NCBI GenBank assembly: GCA_963727415.1
Contig: CAVSGF010000002.1
Span: 744,001-808,000 of the forward strand
Origin: DASQPR01 sp963727415
Lineage (GTDB): Bacteria; Actinomycetota; Actinomycetes; Mycobacteriales; Micromonosporaceae
Direction of reading: 5' to 3'
Length of the DNA: 64,000 bases
The notes beneath the pieces were generated by a model. That model made no database searches, was not told where the DNA came from, and saw only the letters and a list, made by a program, of their open reading frames with translations. Shown piece after piece: positions 52,491-62,099 of this stretch (its first letter is position 1; the number at the start of each line of letters is the position of its first letter). Position numbers and translations under genes: made by a program.

Positions 52491-53714
52491 ATGGAATCCA
52501 TCCGGCCGGCGCCCGCCGTCGCGGCGGCGCCGCCGGGGCTCCGCGCTCGCTGGCGGCAGGCGTACCAGGACATCTTCCTCACCGACGGGGGATCCAAGCG
52601 TGGCCACCGCGCGCGATTCGTCACCCCTCCATTTCTGCTGTTTCTGACCAGCCCGATCCATAGAGCGCTCACCAGCGGCTGGCCCGCCGTCAAGGTGGCC
52701 GCGGTGGTGACCGGCCTGATCCTGTTCGCCGCCGGCTTTATCGGCGTGCTGTTCAAGAACACGCCGGTGCTGCACACCAACCGGTCGCCGGCTCTCGTGG
52801 CAGCGACCATCGCCGCCGGTGCCGCCATGGTTCCCGCACTCGGAGTCGGGTGGTTGTCCGGTCTGTCCATCTACGCCATCAGCCTGCTGCTGTTCAACTT
52901 CGATAAGCGGTACTGGCTGCCCAGCCTGGTCGCGGTGACGGCGGTGACATGGGTGGCATCCGCGGCCATGGGCAAGAGCATGTCCGCCAGCATGGGCATC
53001 GCCGCCGAGACGCTGCTGGTCGGCACCATACAGGCGGCGTTCTATACCCAGATCCGGGACAAGGTGGCGTTGCGCCAGGCGCGGGCCGAACTGGCCCGGC
53101 TCGCGGTCACCGAGGAGCGTTTACGCATCGCGCGCGATCTGCATGACCTTCTCGGGCAGCGGCTGTCGGCGGTGTCGTTGAAGGCCGAGGTCGCGGCGCG
53201 CCTGGTACGCCGCGATCCGACGCGGGCCGCGGTCGAGATGGGAGAGGTCGCCTCGGTGGCCCGGGATGCGCTGAGCGATGTGCGGGCAACCTTGTCCGGC
53301 TACCGCACGATCAGCCTGAACGGCGAGATCGAGACCGCGACGACGCTGCTCACGGCGGCCGGAATCGCGGTGCGCACGGCGATCGAACCGCTTCCGGCCG
53401 AGGCCGACGAGTGCGCTGGCTGGCTGGTCCGGGAGGCCGCGACCAACGTGATCCGGCATGCGTCGGCGAGCAACTGCGTAATCCGGGTCGTGTCGACCGA
53501 GACCGCCGCGACGGTCGAGGTCAGCGATGACGGCGCCGGCCGGGGTACCGGGGTACCGCCCGATTTCGGTAACGGCCTCACCGGCCTCTCCGAGCGGATG
53601 ACCGCGATCGGCGGGACGCTGTCGGTGTGCCGGGAAGACGGATGGTTCGTGGTGCGGGCAACGTTTCCCGCCACGGTCACGGCGGCTTCGCCGGTACCTC
53701 TGGAGGCCGGGTGA
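52491..53714 (+). CDS. NarL-family sensor histidine kinase (DesK-like)
   Basis: 407 aa from ATG 52491, four bases after coaE. About four to five membrane segments lie in residues 45-190, then a short coil, a HisKA_3 box with the His in RIARDLHDLLGQRLSAVSLK, and an ATPase domain (REAATNVIRHASASN and VSDDGAGRGTG, then GNGLTGLSERMTAIGG). Membrane-only sensing without an outer domain resembles DesK, which measures membrane state. Overlaps its regulator by GTGA. Confidence 0.92.
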   Translation: MESIRPAPAVAAAPPGLRARWRQAYQDIFLTDGGSKRGHRARFVTPPFLLFLTSPIHRALTSGWPAVKVAAVVTGLILFAAGFIGVLFKNTPVLHTNRSPALVAATIAAGAAMVPALGVGWLSGLSIYAISLLLFNFDKRYWLPSLVAVTAVTWVASAAMGKSMSASMGIAAETLLVGTIQAAFYTQIRDKVALRQARAELARLAVTEERLRIARDLHDLLGQRLSAVSLKAEVAARLVRRDPTRAAVEMGEVASVARDALSDVRATLSGYRTISLNGEIETATTLLTAAGIAVRTAIEPLPAEADECAGWLVREAATNVIRHASASNCVIRVVSTETAATVEVSDDGAGRGTGVPPDFGNGLTGLSERMTAIGGTLSVCREDGWFVVRATFPATVTAASPVPLEAG

Positions 53715-54316
53715 TCCGCATCCTGCTGGCCGATGACCAGCACCTGGTCCGGGGAGCGCTGGCGGCGCTGCTTGGCATGCAGGACGATTTCGACGTGGTG
53801 GCGTCGGTGGCCGACGGACACGAGGCGGTCGACGCCGCCGTCGAGCTGCGGCCGGATATCGCGTTACTCGATATCGAGATGCCCCGGATGGACGGGATCA
53901 ACGCCACCGCCGCGATCCGGTCCAAAGCGCCCACGGTAAAGGTGATGATCCTGACCACCTTCGGCCGCCCCGGCTACCTGCGGCGTGCTATGGACGCCGG
54001 CGCGTCCGGCTTCATGGTCAAGGATGCGCCGCCGGATCGGCTCGCCGACGCGGTACGGCAGATCCACCAGGGACGCACGGTGGTCGATCCCGCGCTGGCG
54101 ATCGCATCGCTGTCCGACGGGCCCAGCCCGCTCACCGAGCGCGAGGCGGACGTGCTGCGGGCCGCGGAGTCCGGCGGAACGGTCTCCGCCATCGCGCGTG
54201 AGCTGATGCTGAGCGAGGGCACCGTCCGCAACTATCTGTCCGCGGCGATCGGCAAGGCGGGCGCGCGAACGCGCGCCGAGGCGGCCCGGGTGGCCCGCGA
54301 CCGCGGCTGGTTGTGA
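53711..54316 (+). CDS. NarL/LuxR-family response regulator (DesR-like)
   Basis: 201 aa from GTG 53711. The receiver has LLADDQHLVRGALAALLG, phospho-Asp in IALLDIEMPRMDG, Thr in ILTTFGRPGYLRRAM and Lys in GFMVKDAPPDRL. The LuxR helix-turn-helix is LTEREADVLRAAESGGTVSA followed by LMLSEGTVRNYLSAAIGKA. Partner of the kinase upstream; no lipid desaturase gene lies beside it here. Confidence 0.93.
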   Translation: MIRILLADDQHLVRGALAALLGMQDDFDVVASVADGHEAVDAAVELRPDIALLDIEMPRMDGINATAAIRSKAPTVKVMILTTFGRPGYLRRAMDAGASGFMVKDAPPDRLADAVRQIHQGRTVVDPALAIASLSDGPSPLTEREADVLRAAESGGTVSAIARELMLSEGTVRNYLSAAIGKAGARTRAEAARVARDRGWL

Positions 54317-54370
54317 GGCGCCCACCTTATCGCCGGAACCGCCGGCCTCGATGCCATGCCGGTGGTCGCC

Positions 54371-54472
54371 TCCGTGCTGGTGGTCCCTCCGTGCTGGTGG
54401 TCCCTCTGTGCTGGTGGTCCCTCTGTGCGGGAGGTCTCTCTGTGCGGGAGGCCCGTCTGTGCGGGAGGCCCC
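54371..54472 (+). repeat. 17-bp tandem repeat, six copies
   Basis: Six exact-period units, from tccgtgctggtggtccc (first two identical) grading into tctgtgcgggaggcccc (last). The gradual change along the array suggests stepwise expansion. Confidence 0.95.
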
Positions 54473-54682
54473 AGGAGTTCCGGAGCCACCGTTCCAGGTC
54501 CCCGGAAGCGACGTGGGCCGGACGTGTGTCCGTGACTCACCGGCGGTGGGCGGGGCCGGCCTGACCGGGCCGGTGGAAGGTGCGTGCCGGTGGAAGGTTC
54601 GCGCCGGTAGCTGGTACGCGCCCGTGGCCGGTACGCATGACAACGACGGGCCCCGTCGCCGCGGGCGGGCAATCGGGTAGGT

Positions 54683-54750
54683 AAGCGACGGGGCCGGGCA
54701 AGCGACGGGGCCGGGCAAGCGACGGGGCCGGGCAGGCGACGGGGCCGGGC
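54683..54750 (+). repeat. 17-bp tandem repeat, four copies
   Basis: aagcgacggggccgggc at 54683, 54700 and 54717 (identical), and a one-base variant at 54734. Same period as the array 300 bp to the left but unrelated sequence. Confidence 0.95.
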
Positions 54751-55158
54751 AGGCAGTCGGGTGGGCGGCATCGGCTCGGCGCGCCGCTCGACAAATCCGG
54801 CACTGGCTGACTAAGGTGATGTATAACGTGGAAAAGGACGTTCGTGAAAGGACGTTCGCGGCGGCCGGTCTGCGCAACAGCGCGACCGCGATGGAGCTGC
54901 GCTCATCGGTGTTATCCGAGGCTGCGAACTCCTGCGCCGAACGAGACCGGCCGGTGTGGAGGTCCGGTCACAATGCTCGGACGGCCGCCGCGAACGGCCT
55001 ACGAATTAACGGTAGCGGTGCGCCGTGAGCCACACAATGCCCGTTTCGAATCGGTCGCCGGGATTTGCGGTTGACCGGTCACGCTGACCCGCTGGACTTC
55101 ACCGCAAGCGGACTGAAGCCAGGCCATTTCTGTCGTACGGCGGGCGTACGGTTGGCCC

Positions 55159-57261
55159 ATGGCGTTGGACATCCCGCGACTCGAGAACCGCTTCGAGGTC
55201 ATCAGTGACTACCAGCCGTCCGGCGATCAACCGACGGCCATCAACGACCTGGAGAAGCGTCTTCACCGAGGGGACCGGCACGTGGTGCTGATGGGCGCCA
55301 CCGGCACCGGCAAGAGCGCGACCACCGCCTGGCTGGTCGAGCGGATGCAGCGGCCGACGCTGGTGATGGCGCCGAACAAGACCTTGGCCGCGCAGTTGGC
55401 GAAGGAGTTCCGCGAGCTGCTGCCGAACAACGCCGTTGAATATTTCGTCAGCTACTACGACTACTACCAGCCCGAGGCGTACATCCCGCAGACCGACACG
55501 TACATCGAGAAGGACTCGTCGATCAACGAAGAGGTGGAGCGGCTGCGACACTCGGCGACGATGTCGCTGCTGACCCGGCGAGACGTGATCGTGGTGGCGA
55601 CGGTCAGTGCGATCTACGGTCTAGGAACTCCTCAGGAATATGTCGAGCAGTCGGTGCGGGTCAAGGTGGGCATGGAGATCGAGCGAGATCTCCTGCTGCG
55701 CCGGCTGGTCGACATTCAGTACGCGCGCAACGACATGGCGTTCCAGCGCGGCACCTTCCGGGTGCGCGGTGACACGCTGGAGATCATTCCGGCATACGAG
55801 GAACTGGCGATCCGGATCGAGTTCTTCGGCGACGAGATCGAGAGCCTGTATTACCTGCATCCGCTCACTGGCGATGTGGTGCGAGAGGTGAACGACCTGA
55901 TGATCTTCCCCGCCTCGCACTACGCGGCCGGGCCGGAGCGGATGGAGCGCGCCATTCGCGGCATCGAGGCCGAACTGGCCGAGCGGCTCGCCGACCTCGA
56001 CCGTCAGGGCAAACTGCTGGAAGCGCAGCGACTGCGGATGCGCACCACGTACGACATCGAGATGATGCGCCAGGTCGGATTCTGCTCCGGCATCGAGAAC
56101 TACTCGATGCACATCGATGGGCGCAGCCCAGGGGATCCGCCGAACTGCCTGCTGGACTACTTCCCGGACGACTTCCTGACCGTCATCGACGAGTCTCACG
56201 TCACGGTGCCGCAGATCGGCGGGATGTATGAGGGCGACGCGTCCCGCAAGCGGCAGCTCGTCGATCACGGGTTCCGGTTGCCGTCGGCCCAAGACAACCG
56301 GCCGCTGCGGTTCGACGAGTTCATCGAGCGCGTCGGTCAGATGGTGTTCCTGTCGGCGACGCCCGGTCCGTGGGAGCTGACTCAGTCGCAGGGTGAGTTC
56401 GTGGAGCAGGTGATCCGGCCGACCGGTCTGGTTGATCCGCAGGTGGTGGTCAAGCCGACGAAGGGCCAGATCGACGACCTGATGCACGAGATCAAGGTGC
56501 GCACCGAGCGGGACGAGCGGGTCCTGGTCACCACGCTGACCAAGAAGATGGCCGAGGACCTGACCGACTACCTGCTGGAGCACGGCATCCGGGTGCGGTA
56601 TCTGCATAGCGAAGTAGACACCCTTCGACGGGTCGAACTATTGCGAGAGTTGCGCAAGGGTGACTACGACGTGCTCGTCGGCATCAATCTGCTGCGTGAG
56701 GGCCTTGACCTGCCCGAGGTGTCGTTGGTCGCGATCCTCGACGCCGATAAGGAAGGGTTCCTGCGCAGCGGCACTTCACTGATCCAGACGATCGGCCGGG
56801 CGGCGCGCAACGTGTCCGGCGAAGTCCACATGTACGCCGACAAGATGACGCCGTCGATGGCTACCGCGATCGAGGAGACGAACCGGAGGCGGGACAAGCA
56901 ACTGGCGTACAACAAGGCCAACGGGCTGGAACCGGAGCCGCTGCGGAAGAAGATCCACGACATCCTGGACGACATCTACTCCGACGCCGAGGAGACCGAG
57001 GCGATCGTCGGCGGCAGTGGACGGCAGATGTCGCGAGGCAAGGCGCCGGTTCCGGAGACGCGCAGCCGCGGCAAGGCGACCGCCACGACGTCCACCGCCG
57101 GCATGGCCCGTTCCGATCTCGCCCAGCTCATCTCCGATCTGAATGAGCAGATGCTCGGCGCGGCCCGCGAGCTTCAATTCGAGCTCGCGGCGCGGATCCG
57201 GGACGAGATCGGCGTGCTCAAGAAGGAACTGCGGGACATGGACGTCGCCGGGGTGAAGTAG
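55159..57261 (+). CDS. uvrB: Excinuclease ABC subunit B
   Basis: 700 aa, normal UvrB length. Helicase motif I is LMGATGTGKSATTAWL; the damage-binding beta-hairpin region is YFVSYYDYYQPEAYIPQTDT; other motifs include VIDESHVTVPQIGGM, the SATPGPWEL region and QTIGRAARNVSGEVHMYAD. The C-terminal UVR helix pair (LISDLNEQMLGAARELQFEL) binds UvrC. Core nucleotide excision repair. Start ATG 55159. Confidence 0.97.
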   Translation: MALDIPRLENRFEVISDYQPSGDQPTAINDLEKRLHRGDRHVVLMGATGTGKSATTAWLVERMQRPTLVMAPNKTLAAQLAKEFRELLPNNAVEYFVSYYDYYQPEAYIPQTDTYIEKDSSINEEVERLRHSATMSLLTRRDVIVVATVSAIYGLGTPQEYVEQSVRVKVGMEIERDLLLRRLVDIQYARNDMAFQRGTFRVRGDTLEIIPAYEELAIRIEFFGDEIESLYYLHPLTGDVVREVNDLMIFPASHYAAGPERMERAIRGIEAELAERLADLDRQGKLLEAQRLRMRTTYDIEMMRQVGFCSGIENYSMHIDGRSPGDPPNCLLDYFPDDFLTVIDESHVTVPQIGGMYEGDASRKRQLVDHGFRLPSAQDNRPLRFDEFIERVGQMVFLSATPGPWELTQSQGEFVEQVIRPTGLVDPQVVVKPTKGQIDDLMHEIKVRTERDERVLVTTLTKKMAEDLTDYLLEHGIRVRYLHSEVDTLRRVELLRELRKGDYDVLVGINLLREGLDLPEVSLVAILDADKEGFLRSGTSLIQTIGRAARNVSGEVHMYADKMTPSMATAIEETNRRRDKQLAYNKANGLEPEPLRKKIHDILDDIYSDAEETEAIVGGSGRQMSRGKAPVPETRSRGKATATTSTAGMARSDLAQLISDLNEQMLGAARELQFELAARIRDEIGVLKKELRDMDVAGVK

Positions 57262-57369
57262 ACCGGATCCGCCGGCGGGTTCCTCATGGCGCGTGCCGGC
57301 GGCCTTGAACGCATCGAGCGCGGTGCCTCCGGGCGCGAGCCAATCCGGCACGGCGGAGGCCCGGCCGGA

Positions 57370-57660
57370 CTAGTCGATGTCCTCGAAGTGCTCGACCGTC
57401 GGGGCGCCGTCGAAGTACGGGCCGATGAGGCCGCGCCACGTTGCGAAGCGCTCGGTGGCGCGGAAGTTGTCGAGGTGCGCATCGACCGAGTCCCATTCCA
57501 CGAGAAGCACGAACCGGAACGGTGACTCGATTCCTTGGGTCATTCGTACCGATCGGCACCCCGGCGTGGTGACCAGCGTTTCGCGCGCTTTCGCGTACGC
57601 CTCGGCGAACGCGGCTTCCTGACCGGGAACGACGTTGATGAGTCCGACTTCGAGAACCAT
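57370..57660 (-). CDS. ABM-domain (antibiotic biosynthesis monooxygenase-like) protein
   Basis: 96 aa from ATG 57660. A single ferredoxin-like ABM domain (MVLEVGLINVVPGQEAAFAE, RSVRMTQGIESPFRFVLLVE and the end FRATERFATWRGLIGPYF). Stand-alone ABM proteins act as small monooxygenases, heme-degrading enzymes or have no known role. The open frame continues to 57699, but the domain begins at 57660. Convergent with uvrB. Confidence 0.85.
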   Translation of the reverse strand: MVLEVGLINVVPGQEAAFAEAYAKARETLVTTPGCRSVRMTQGIESPFRFVLLVEWDSVDAHLDNFRATERFATWRGLIGPYFDGAPTVEHFEDID

Positions 57661-57972
57661 TCCGGCAGCCTGCCACGGCCCGGCCGGACACCGCGACACG
57701 GGGGTGGTGCACGATGTCGCCGGTACTGCCAGGGCGTGTCTGCCGGCGGAAGTCCCCGGTCGGCTCGGGCCACAGGATGTGGTGGCATCGAGGGGATGCG
57801 GGGCCCGTATGCCATCGCGACAACGGTGTCTGGCGGGCCGGCCAGCGGGCGGGGCTGCTCAACCTGGCAACCGGACTGCGCGGAGTGCGTCTCCAGTTGC
57901 GCTCCGCACGTCTGACCCGAGAAACTGACCATCGCGCACTACACCCATGGGATGTGACTGCGGGGATGGCGC

Positions 57973-60900
57973 ATGCGTCGATTTGTCGAGGGTCGTGGAC
58001 CGTCGGGCGAGGGACAGCCCGAGGTCGACGTGCGCCTGCTCGGTCCCTTGGAGATCGACGTTTCCGGGTGGCGTGTGTCGCTCAGTGCCCGTTCCGCCCG
58101 GCTGTTCTGCATGCTCGCGCTGAACGACGGACTGGATGTCGGCACCGACCGCCTGATCGATGAGCTGTGGGAAGCGCCCCCGCAAACTGCCCGTCAGCAG
58201 GTGCACAATGCGATGCGCGCGCTCCGCCGGGCGCTCGGCGAGACCTCCGCGATCGGGCTGCGGACCACCGACTCCGGGTACCGGCTGACCGTCGCGCGGA
58301 GCGCGCTGGACACGGCCCGGTTCCGTGGTCTGGTCCGGGCAGCGCACGATCTGGTCCGGTCCGGGCAGCACGCGGCGGCGATTGACCGGTACCGGGCGGC
58401 GTTGGACGAGTGGCGCGGGCCGGCCCTGGCCGGCCTGGATGGCCGGGTGCTCGGCTCGGTCGCGGCACGGCTCAACGAGGAGCGACTGGTCGCGATCGAG
58501 GAGTTCGTCGCGCTGCGGCGGGAGGCGGGTGAGACGACCACTCTGATTTCGGACCTGATGGAACTGGTCGCTGCGTACCCGTCCCGGGAGGCGCTCCGGG
58601 CCTGCCTGATGATCACCCTGCAGACATCCGGGCGGCAGGCCGACGCGCTGGCCGTCTTCGACGAGGGCCGTCGCTGGCTGGCCGATGAGTTCGGCCTGGA
58701 CCCCAGCCCGCAGATGCGGGAGTTGCATGGCCGGATTCTCCGCCAGGAGGCGCTCGGGAGCGGCCTGGTGCAGCGGACCGAGGCCAAGGACCCGGACGCG
58801 GCCGCGTCCGGGTCGTCGGCCGAGGAGCGGCGCTCCTTCCTGCCCTACAGCACGCTCGACTTCACCGGACGCGAGTCAGAGAGCGAAGTGCTTCGGAGGG
58901 TGGCGACCCGGCCGGACCGGAGCGCGCTGACCATCGCCGCTATCGATGGCATGGGCGGCGTCGGAAAGACGTCACTGGCCATCCACATCGCACACGACCT
59001 GGCCGGACAGTACCCGGATGGGCAGTACTTCGTCGATCTGCGCGGCTTCGCTCACGACGTGAGCCCGATTGACCCGGTCGATGCGCTGGGCGTCCTGCTC
59101 GGCCAGATAGGGGTGCCGATCGAGCAGGTTCCGGCAGACCTGGACGGCCGGATCTCGCAATGGCGGGCATCGACCGCCGACCGGCGCGCGCTGGTCTTGC
59201 TGGATAGCGCCGTGGACGCCGACCAGGTCCGGCCGCTGCTGCCCGGGTCGCCGCATTGCCTGGTCCTGATCACGTCCCGCCGGCGTCTATTGCTGATCGA
59301 CGGCGTCACGCCGGTCTCCCTCGGCGTGCTGCCGCAACAGGACGCGGTCGCGCTGTTCACCGCGATCGTCGGCACCGACCGGGTGGACGGTACCGAGGGC
59401 TTGGTGTCCGAGGCCGTGGATCTGTGTGGCCGGCTACCGCTGGCGATCCGGATCGCCGCGGCCCGGTTCCGGTCGCGCCGTGCGTGGACCCTGCCGTACC
59501 TCCTCGAACTGCTCAGCGACGAGGACGGCCGCGCCCGGGTACTGGATCCGGACGACCGGGGCGTCTCGTCGGTGATCGGGCTGTCTCTCCGGCATGTCTC
59601 GGACATCGGCCGCCGGTGTTTCGGACTGCTCAGCCTGCATCCGGTCGGGGAGTTCGACGCCGGCGCGGCAGCGGCACTATGCGATATTCCGGTCGCCGAC
59701 GCTGCCCGCGTCCTGGAGGCGCTGAATGACGACAGTCTGCTGCTTGAGGACCGGCCCGGCCGGTATCGCTTCCACGACCTGGTCCGCAGCCATGCCCGCC
59801 AGCTCCTTCGCCCGGACGAGGCGCCGGCCGCGGTTGAGCGCCTGGTCGCGCATTACACGACGCTTGCCGATCGCCGGTACGGCCCGCTCGCGCGTGGGCC
59901 ATTCCGGTCGTCCGGCCCAGCGGTGTCCGGACGGTGCCGTGACACGGGCCGAGATCCGCGGGACGAGCCCACCTTTCACGCCGTCGCGCGGATTGCACTG
60001 GAGACCGGTCCGGCCGACCGGGCCTGGCGTCTGGTCTGCGCGCTGCAGCCGATGTTCCGGGCGGCGAACTATGGCGGCGGTGCGGACGAACTGTTCCGCG
60101 GCGCACTGATCGCGGCCGAGGCGGCCGGTGACGGCCGGGGTACCGCACTTTGCCTGACCGGCCTGGCCCTCGCGTTGCGTGAGCGCGGCGACTCGGCCGG
60201 GGCCGCCGCGTTGCTGCAGCGGGCCGCGGCGATCAGCGAGCGGCTCGGCGACAGTCACGCCCTGGCCTACCAGCTCAGCGATCTCGGGGTGGCCCGGCTC
60301 AACCAGGATCTGTTCGACGCCGCGGTGGCCGACTTCCACCGGGCGCTGGACCTGGCCGAGAAGATCGGTGACGACGAGGCGGTCGCGTCGCTGCACAACA
60401 ACCTCGGCGTTGCGCAGCGGGAAATGGGCCGGCTGGACGAGTCGCTGGCCTCGTTCCACCGGGCTGTTGGCGCGTACGGCCAGCCGGAGCGTGCTCGGGC
60501 GGCCAGCTACACACACGTAAACATGGGACTCGTGCACAACCTGATGCACCGGCATGCGAGCGCGGCGCAGTCGTTCCGTACCGCGATGGATCTCAACCGG
60601 TCCATCGGCGACCAGCGTGTGACAGCGCTGGCGCTGGCCGGGCTGTCGCTTGGTGAGCGGGCGACCGGCCGGCCGGCCGAGGCGCTCCGGCTCGGCCGCG
60701 AGGCGCTGGAGGCTAGCCGGAACAATCAGCTCATCGAGGCCGAAGCTGACGCGCTCAATGCAATCGGTGAGGCCCTGCTGGCCGACGGATCGGTCGCCGC
60801 CGCCCGGGAGACATTCGACCGCGCCCGCGACTTCGCCATAAGCCATCACCTGCGGGCGAGTCTGGCGCGGGCGCTGAGCGGTCTGGGGCATGTGGCCGCG

Positions 60901-61083
60901 GCGGCCGGTGACCGGGCGGCGGCGGAAGCCGCGTGGCGGGCCGTCGCGCCGGCGTTCCCGGGCGGTGCGGCCGACATCGAACGCGCTGAACGGCATCTGA
61001 CCGGGCTCGGCGCCGACGCCGTCGGCCAGAGGGTCACGTGCCTGCGGTGCGAAACCGCTTGCGCGGTCGGAGACCGTGACTGA
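57973..61083 (+). CDS. AfsR/SARP-family transcriptional regulator with NB-ARC and TPR domains
   Basis: 1036 aa. Residues ~18-110 form an OmpR-like DNA-binding domain (VRLLGPLEIDVSG, LIDELWEAPPQTARQQVHNA) and ~115-260 the BTAD domain (FDEGRRWLADEFGLDPSP). An NB-ARC ATPase follows (P-loop IDGMGGVGKTSLAIHIAHDL, then LVLITSRRRLLL). TPR repeats fill the last ~350 residues (QLSDLGVARLNQDLF, LHNNLGVAQREMGRLDESLA). Regulators of this design activate secondary-metabolite or peptide clusters. The spacing helix region around residue 655 looks irregular (SSGPAVSGRCRDTGRDPRDE) but the frame stays open. The Sdp-like operon on its right is a plausible target (inference). Confidence 0.93.
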   Translation: MRRFVEGRGPSGEGQPEVDVRLLGPLEIDVSGWRVSLSARSARLFCMLALNDGLDVGTDRLIDELWEAPPQTARQQVHNAMRALRRALGETSAIGLRTTDSGYRLTVARSALDTARFRGLVRAAHDLVRSGQHAAAIDRYRAALDEWRGPALAGLDGRVLGSVAARLNEERLVAIEEFVALRREAGETTTLISDLMELVAAYPSREALRACLMITLQTSGRQADALAVFDEGRRWLADEFGLDPSPQMRELHGRILRQEALGSGLVQRTEAKDPDAAASGSSAEERRSFLPYSTLDFTGRESESEVLRRVATRPDRSALTIAAIDGMGGVGKTSLAIHIAHDLAGQYPDGQYFVDLRGFAHDVSPIDPVDALGVLLGQIGVPIEQVPADLDGRISQWRASTADRRALVLLDSAVDADQVRPLLPGSPHCLVLITSRRRLLLIDGVTPVSLGVLPQQDAVALFTAIVGTDRVDGTEGLVSEAVDLCGRLPLAIRIAAARFRSRRAWTLPYLLELLSDEDGRARVLDPDDRGVSSVIGLSLRHVSDIGRRCFGLLSLHPVGEFDAGAAAALCDIPVADAARVLEALNDDSLLLEDRPGRYRFHDLVRSHARQLLRPDEAPAAVERLVAHYTTLADRRYGPLARGPFRSSGPAVSGRCRDTGRDPRDEPTFHAVARIALETGPADRAWRLVCALQPMFRAANYGGGADELFRGALIAAEAAGDGRGTALCLTGLALALRERGDSAGAAALLQRAAAISERLGDSHALAYQLSDLGVARLNQDLFDAAVADFHRALDLAEKIGDDEAVASLHNNLGVAQREMGRLDESLASFHRAVGAYGQPERARAASYTHVNMGLVHNLMHRHASAAQSFRTAMDLNRSIGDQRVTALALAGLSLGERATGRPAEALRLGREALEASRNNQLIEAEADALNAIGEALLADGSVAAARETFDRARDFAISHHLRASLARALSGLGHVAAAAGDRAAAEAAWRAVAPAFPGGAADIERAERHLTGLGADAVGQRVTCLRCETACAVGDRD

Positions 61084-61085
61084 CG

Positions 61086-62099
61086 TCAGCCGTCCAGCTG
61101 ACGGCGCAGCGTATCCGCATCAGCTTCCAGCCAGGTGACGGTTCGCTCCGGTCGGTAGCCGAGGGCGAGGTTGATGTCGATCATGTACCGGTTCGTCACG
61201 TCGCACGTGGTGTAGAGGCGCGCGATCGCGGGCCGCCGGTCCGCGATCCGCTCCGCCATCGCCGCCTTGACCGCCCGGCCGAGGCCGTTGCCCCGGTGCC
61301 GGGGGTCCACCACAGTGTCGCCCTGGAGTGCCTGGTCCGGACGGTGTGGAAGGAAGCGCACCTCGGTGAACGCGGTCACCAAACCGTCGGCGGCGTGCAC
61401 AGCCGCCACGATCCAGGACTCCACCCCGTTGACGCGCAGGGCTCGCTCGGCCTCGCGGACCCGTTCGGCGCTCCAGGCCGGCCGCCGGAAGCTGAGCCGA
61501 CCGTGCGGCGCGTCCTCGATCGACCGCCGTGTTCGCGCGAACGACTCGGTGAACTCGCCCGGCGTAGTGCCGGTCCATCCGTGCAGGCGGTAACCACGTG
61601 GTGCCGGTGTGGCCCATCGGTCGCGGTCCACCGTGGTCAGATCCAGCACCAGCATGGTGTCCCGCTTGGCCTCGACGAATCCGCGGCGCAGGCACCACTG
61701 CTCTCCGTTGCCCGGGTGGCGCAGGCCGGCCGCGAGGATGGCCGAGCGATGATCAACGATCACCGGGTCGACCGCGGCTCGCAACAGCGCCGTCCCGATG
61801 CCTTGTCGGCGATGCGTGGGATGGACCGTGAGGTCGACGAACGCGACGTGGGCGTTTTCGTCAGCGGGGAGGCCGACCGCGATGGTACCGACGATGTCCG
61901 CGCCGGCCCGCGTCGCCAGGTGCCTGGTCGCGCCGAACTCCGGCAGGGAACGGCGCAACTGGCCGATCACCGCGGCGCGCGAGGGTGCTGGGTCGCCCGG
62001 CGAGTCCCGGCCGAACGCCGCGATCCGCAGATCGGCGCAGGCGATCAGATCGGCCTGTGGTGCGGTTGCTGGATTGAGCCATTCGATGCGCGGATTCAC
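61086..62099 (-). CDS. GNAT acetyltransferase with two GNAT domains
   Basis: 337 aa from GTG 62099, which overlaps the stop of the SdpB-like gene (GTGA). Two GNAT folds lie in tandem. The first has an acetyl-CoA loop VHPTHRRQGIGTALLRAAV (residues ~90-115), the second VDPRHRGNGLGRAVKAAMAE (~265-285) with LYTTCDVTNRYMIDINLALG. Related double-GNAT enzymes acetylate antibiotics or proteins (MshD is one such fold). Coupling to SdpA/SdpB-like genes suggests that it modifies or neutralises the peptide, perhaps for self-protection (inference). Tail-to-tail with the AfsR-type gene, 2 bp apart. Confidence 0.87.
   Translation of the reverse strand: MNPRIEWLNPATAPQADLIACADLRIAAFGRDSPGDPAPSRAAVIGQLRRSLPEFGATRHLATRAGADIVGTIAVGLPADENAHVAFVDLTVHPTHRRQGIGTALLRAAVDPVIVDHRSAILAAGLRHPGNGEQWCLRRGFVEAKRDTMLVLDLTTVDRDRWATPAPRGYRLHGWTGTTPGEFTESFARTRRSIEDAPHGRLSFRRPAWSAERVREAERALRVNGVESWIVAAVHAADGLVTAFTEVRFLPHRPDQALQGDTVVDPRHRGNGLGRAVKAAMAERIADRRPAIARLYTTCDVTNRYMIDINLALGYRPERTVTWLEADADTLRRQLDG

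Larger units (their letters stand above)
54317..55158. other. Intergenic region, 842 bp, before uvrB
   Basis: No firm gene. Holds two 17-bp tandem arrays (54371-54472 and 54683-54750). A short open frame at 54816-55028 has only weak support. Just before uvrB, CGTACGG occurs twice, 11 bp apart (55134 and 55145), a possible binding site or promoter element. I found no LexA-type GAAC-N4-GTTC box. Confidence 0.55.

Noticed and set aside
54816..55028. 70-codon open frame before uvrB
   Set aside because: Weak ribosome site, mixed third-position bases and no recognisable feature; kept only as a remark.
55029..55158. SOS (LexA) box for uvrB
   Set aside because: No GAAC-N4-GTTC-like sequence found; only a CGTACGG direct repeat.
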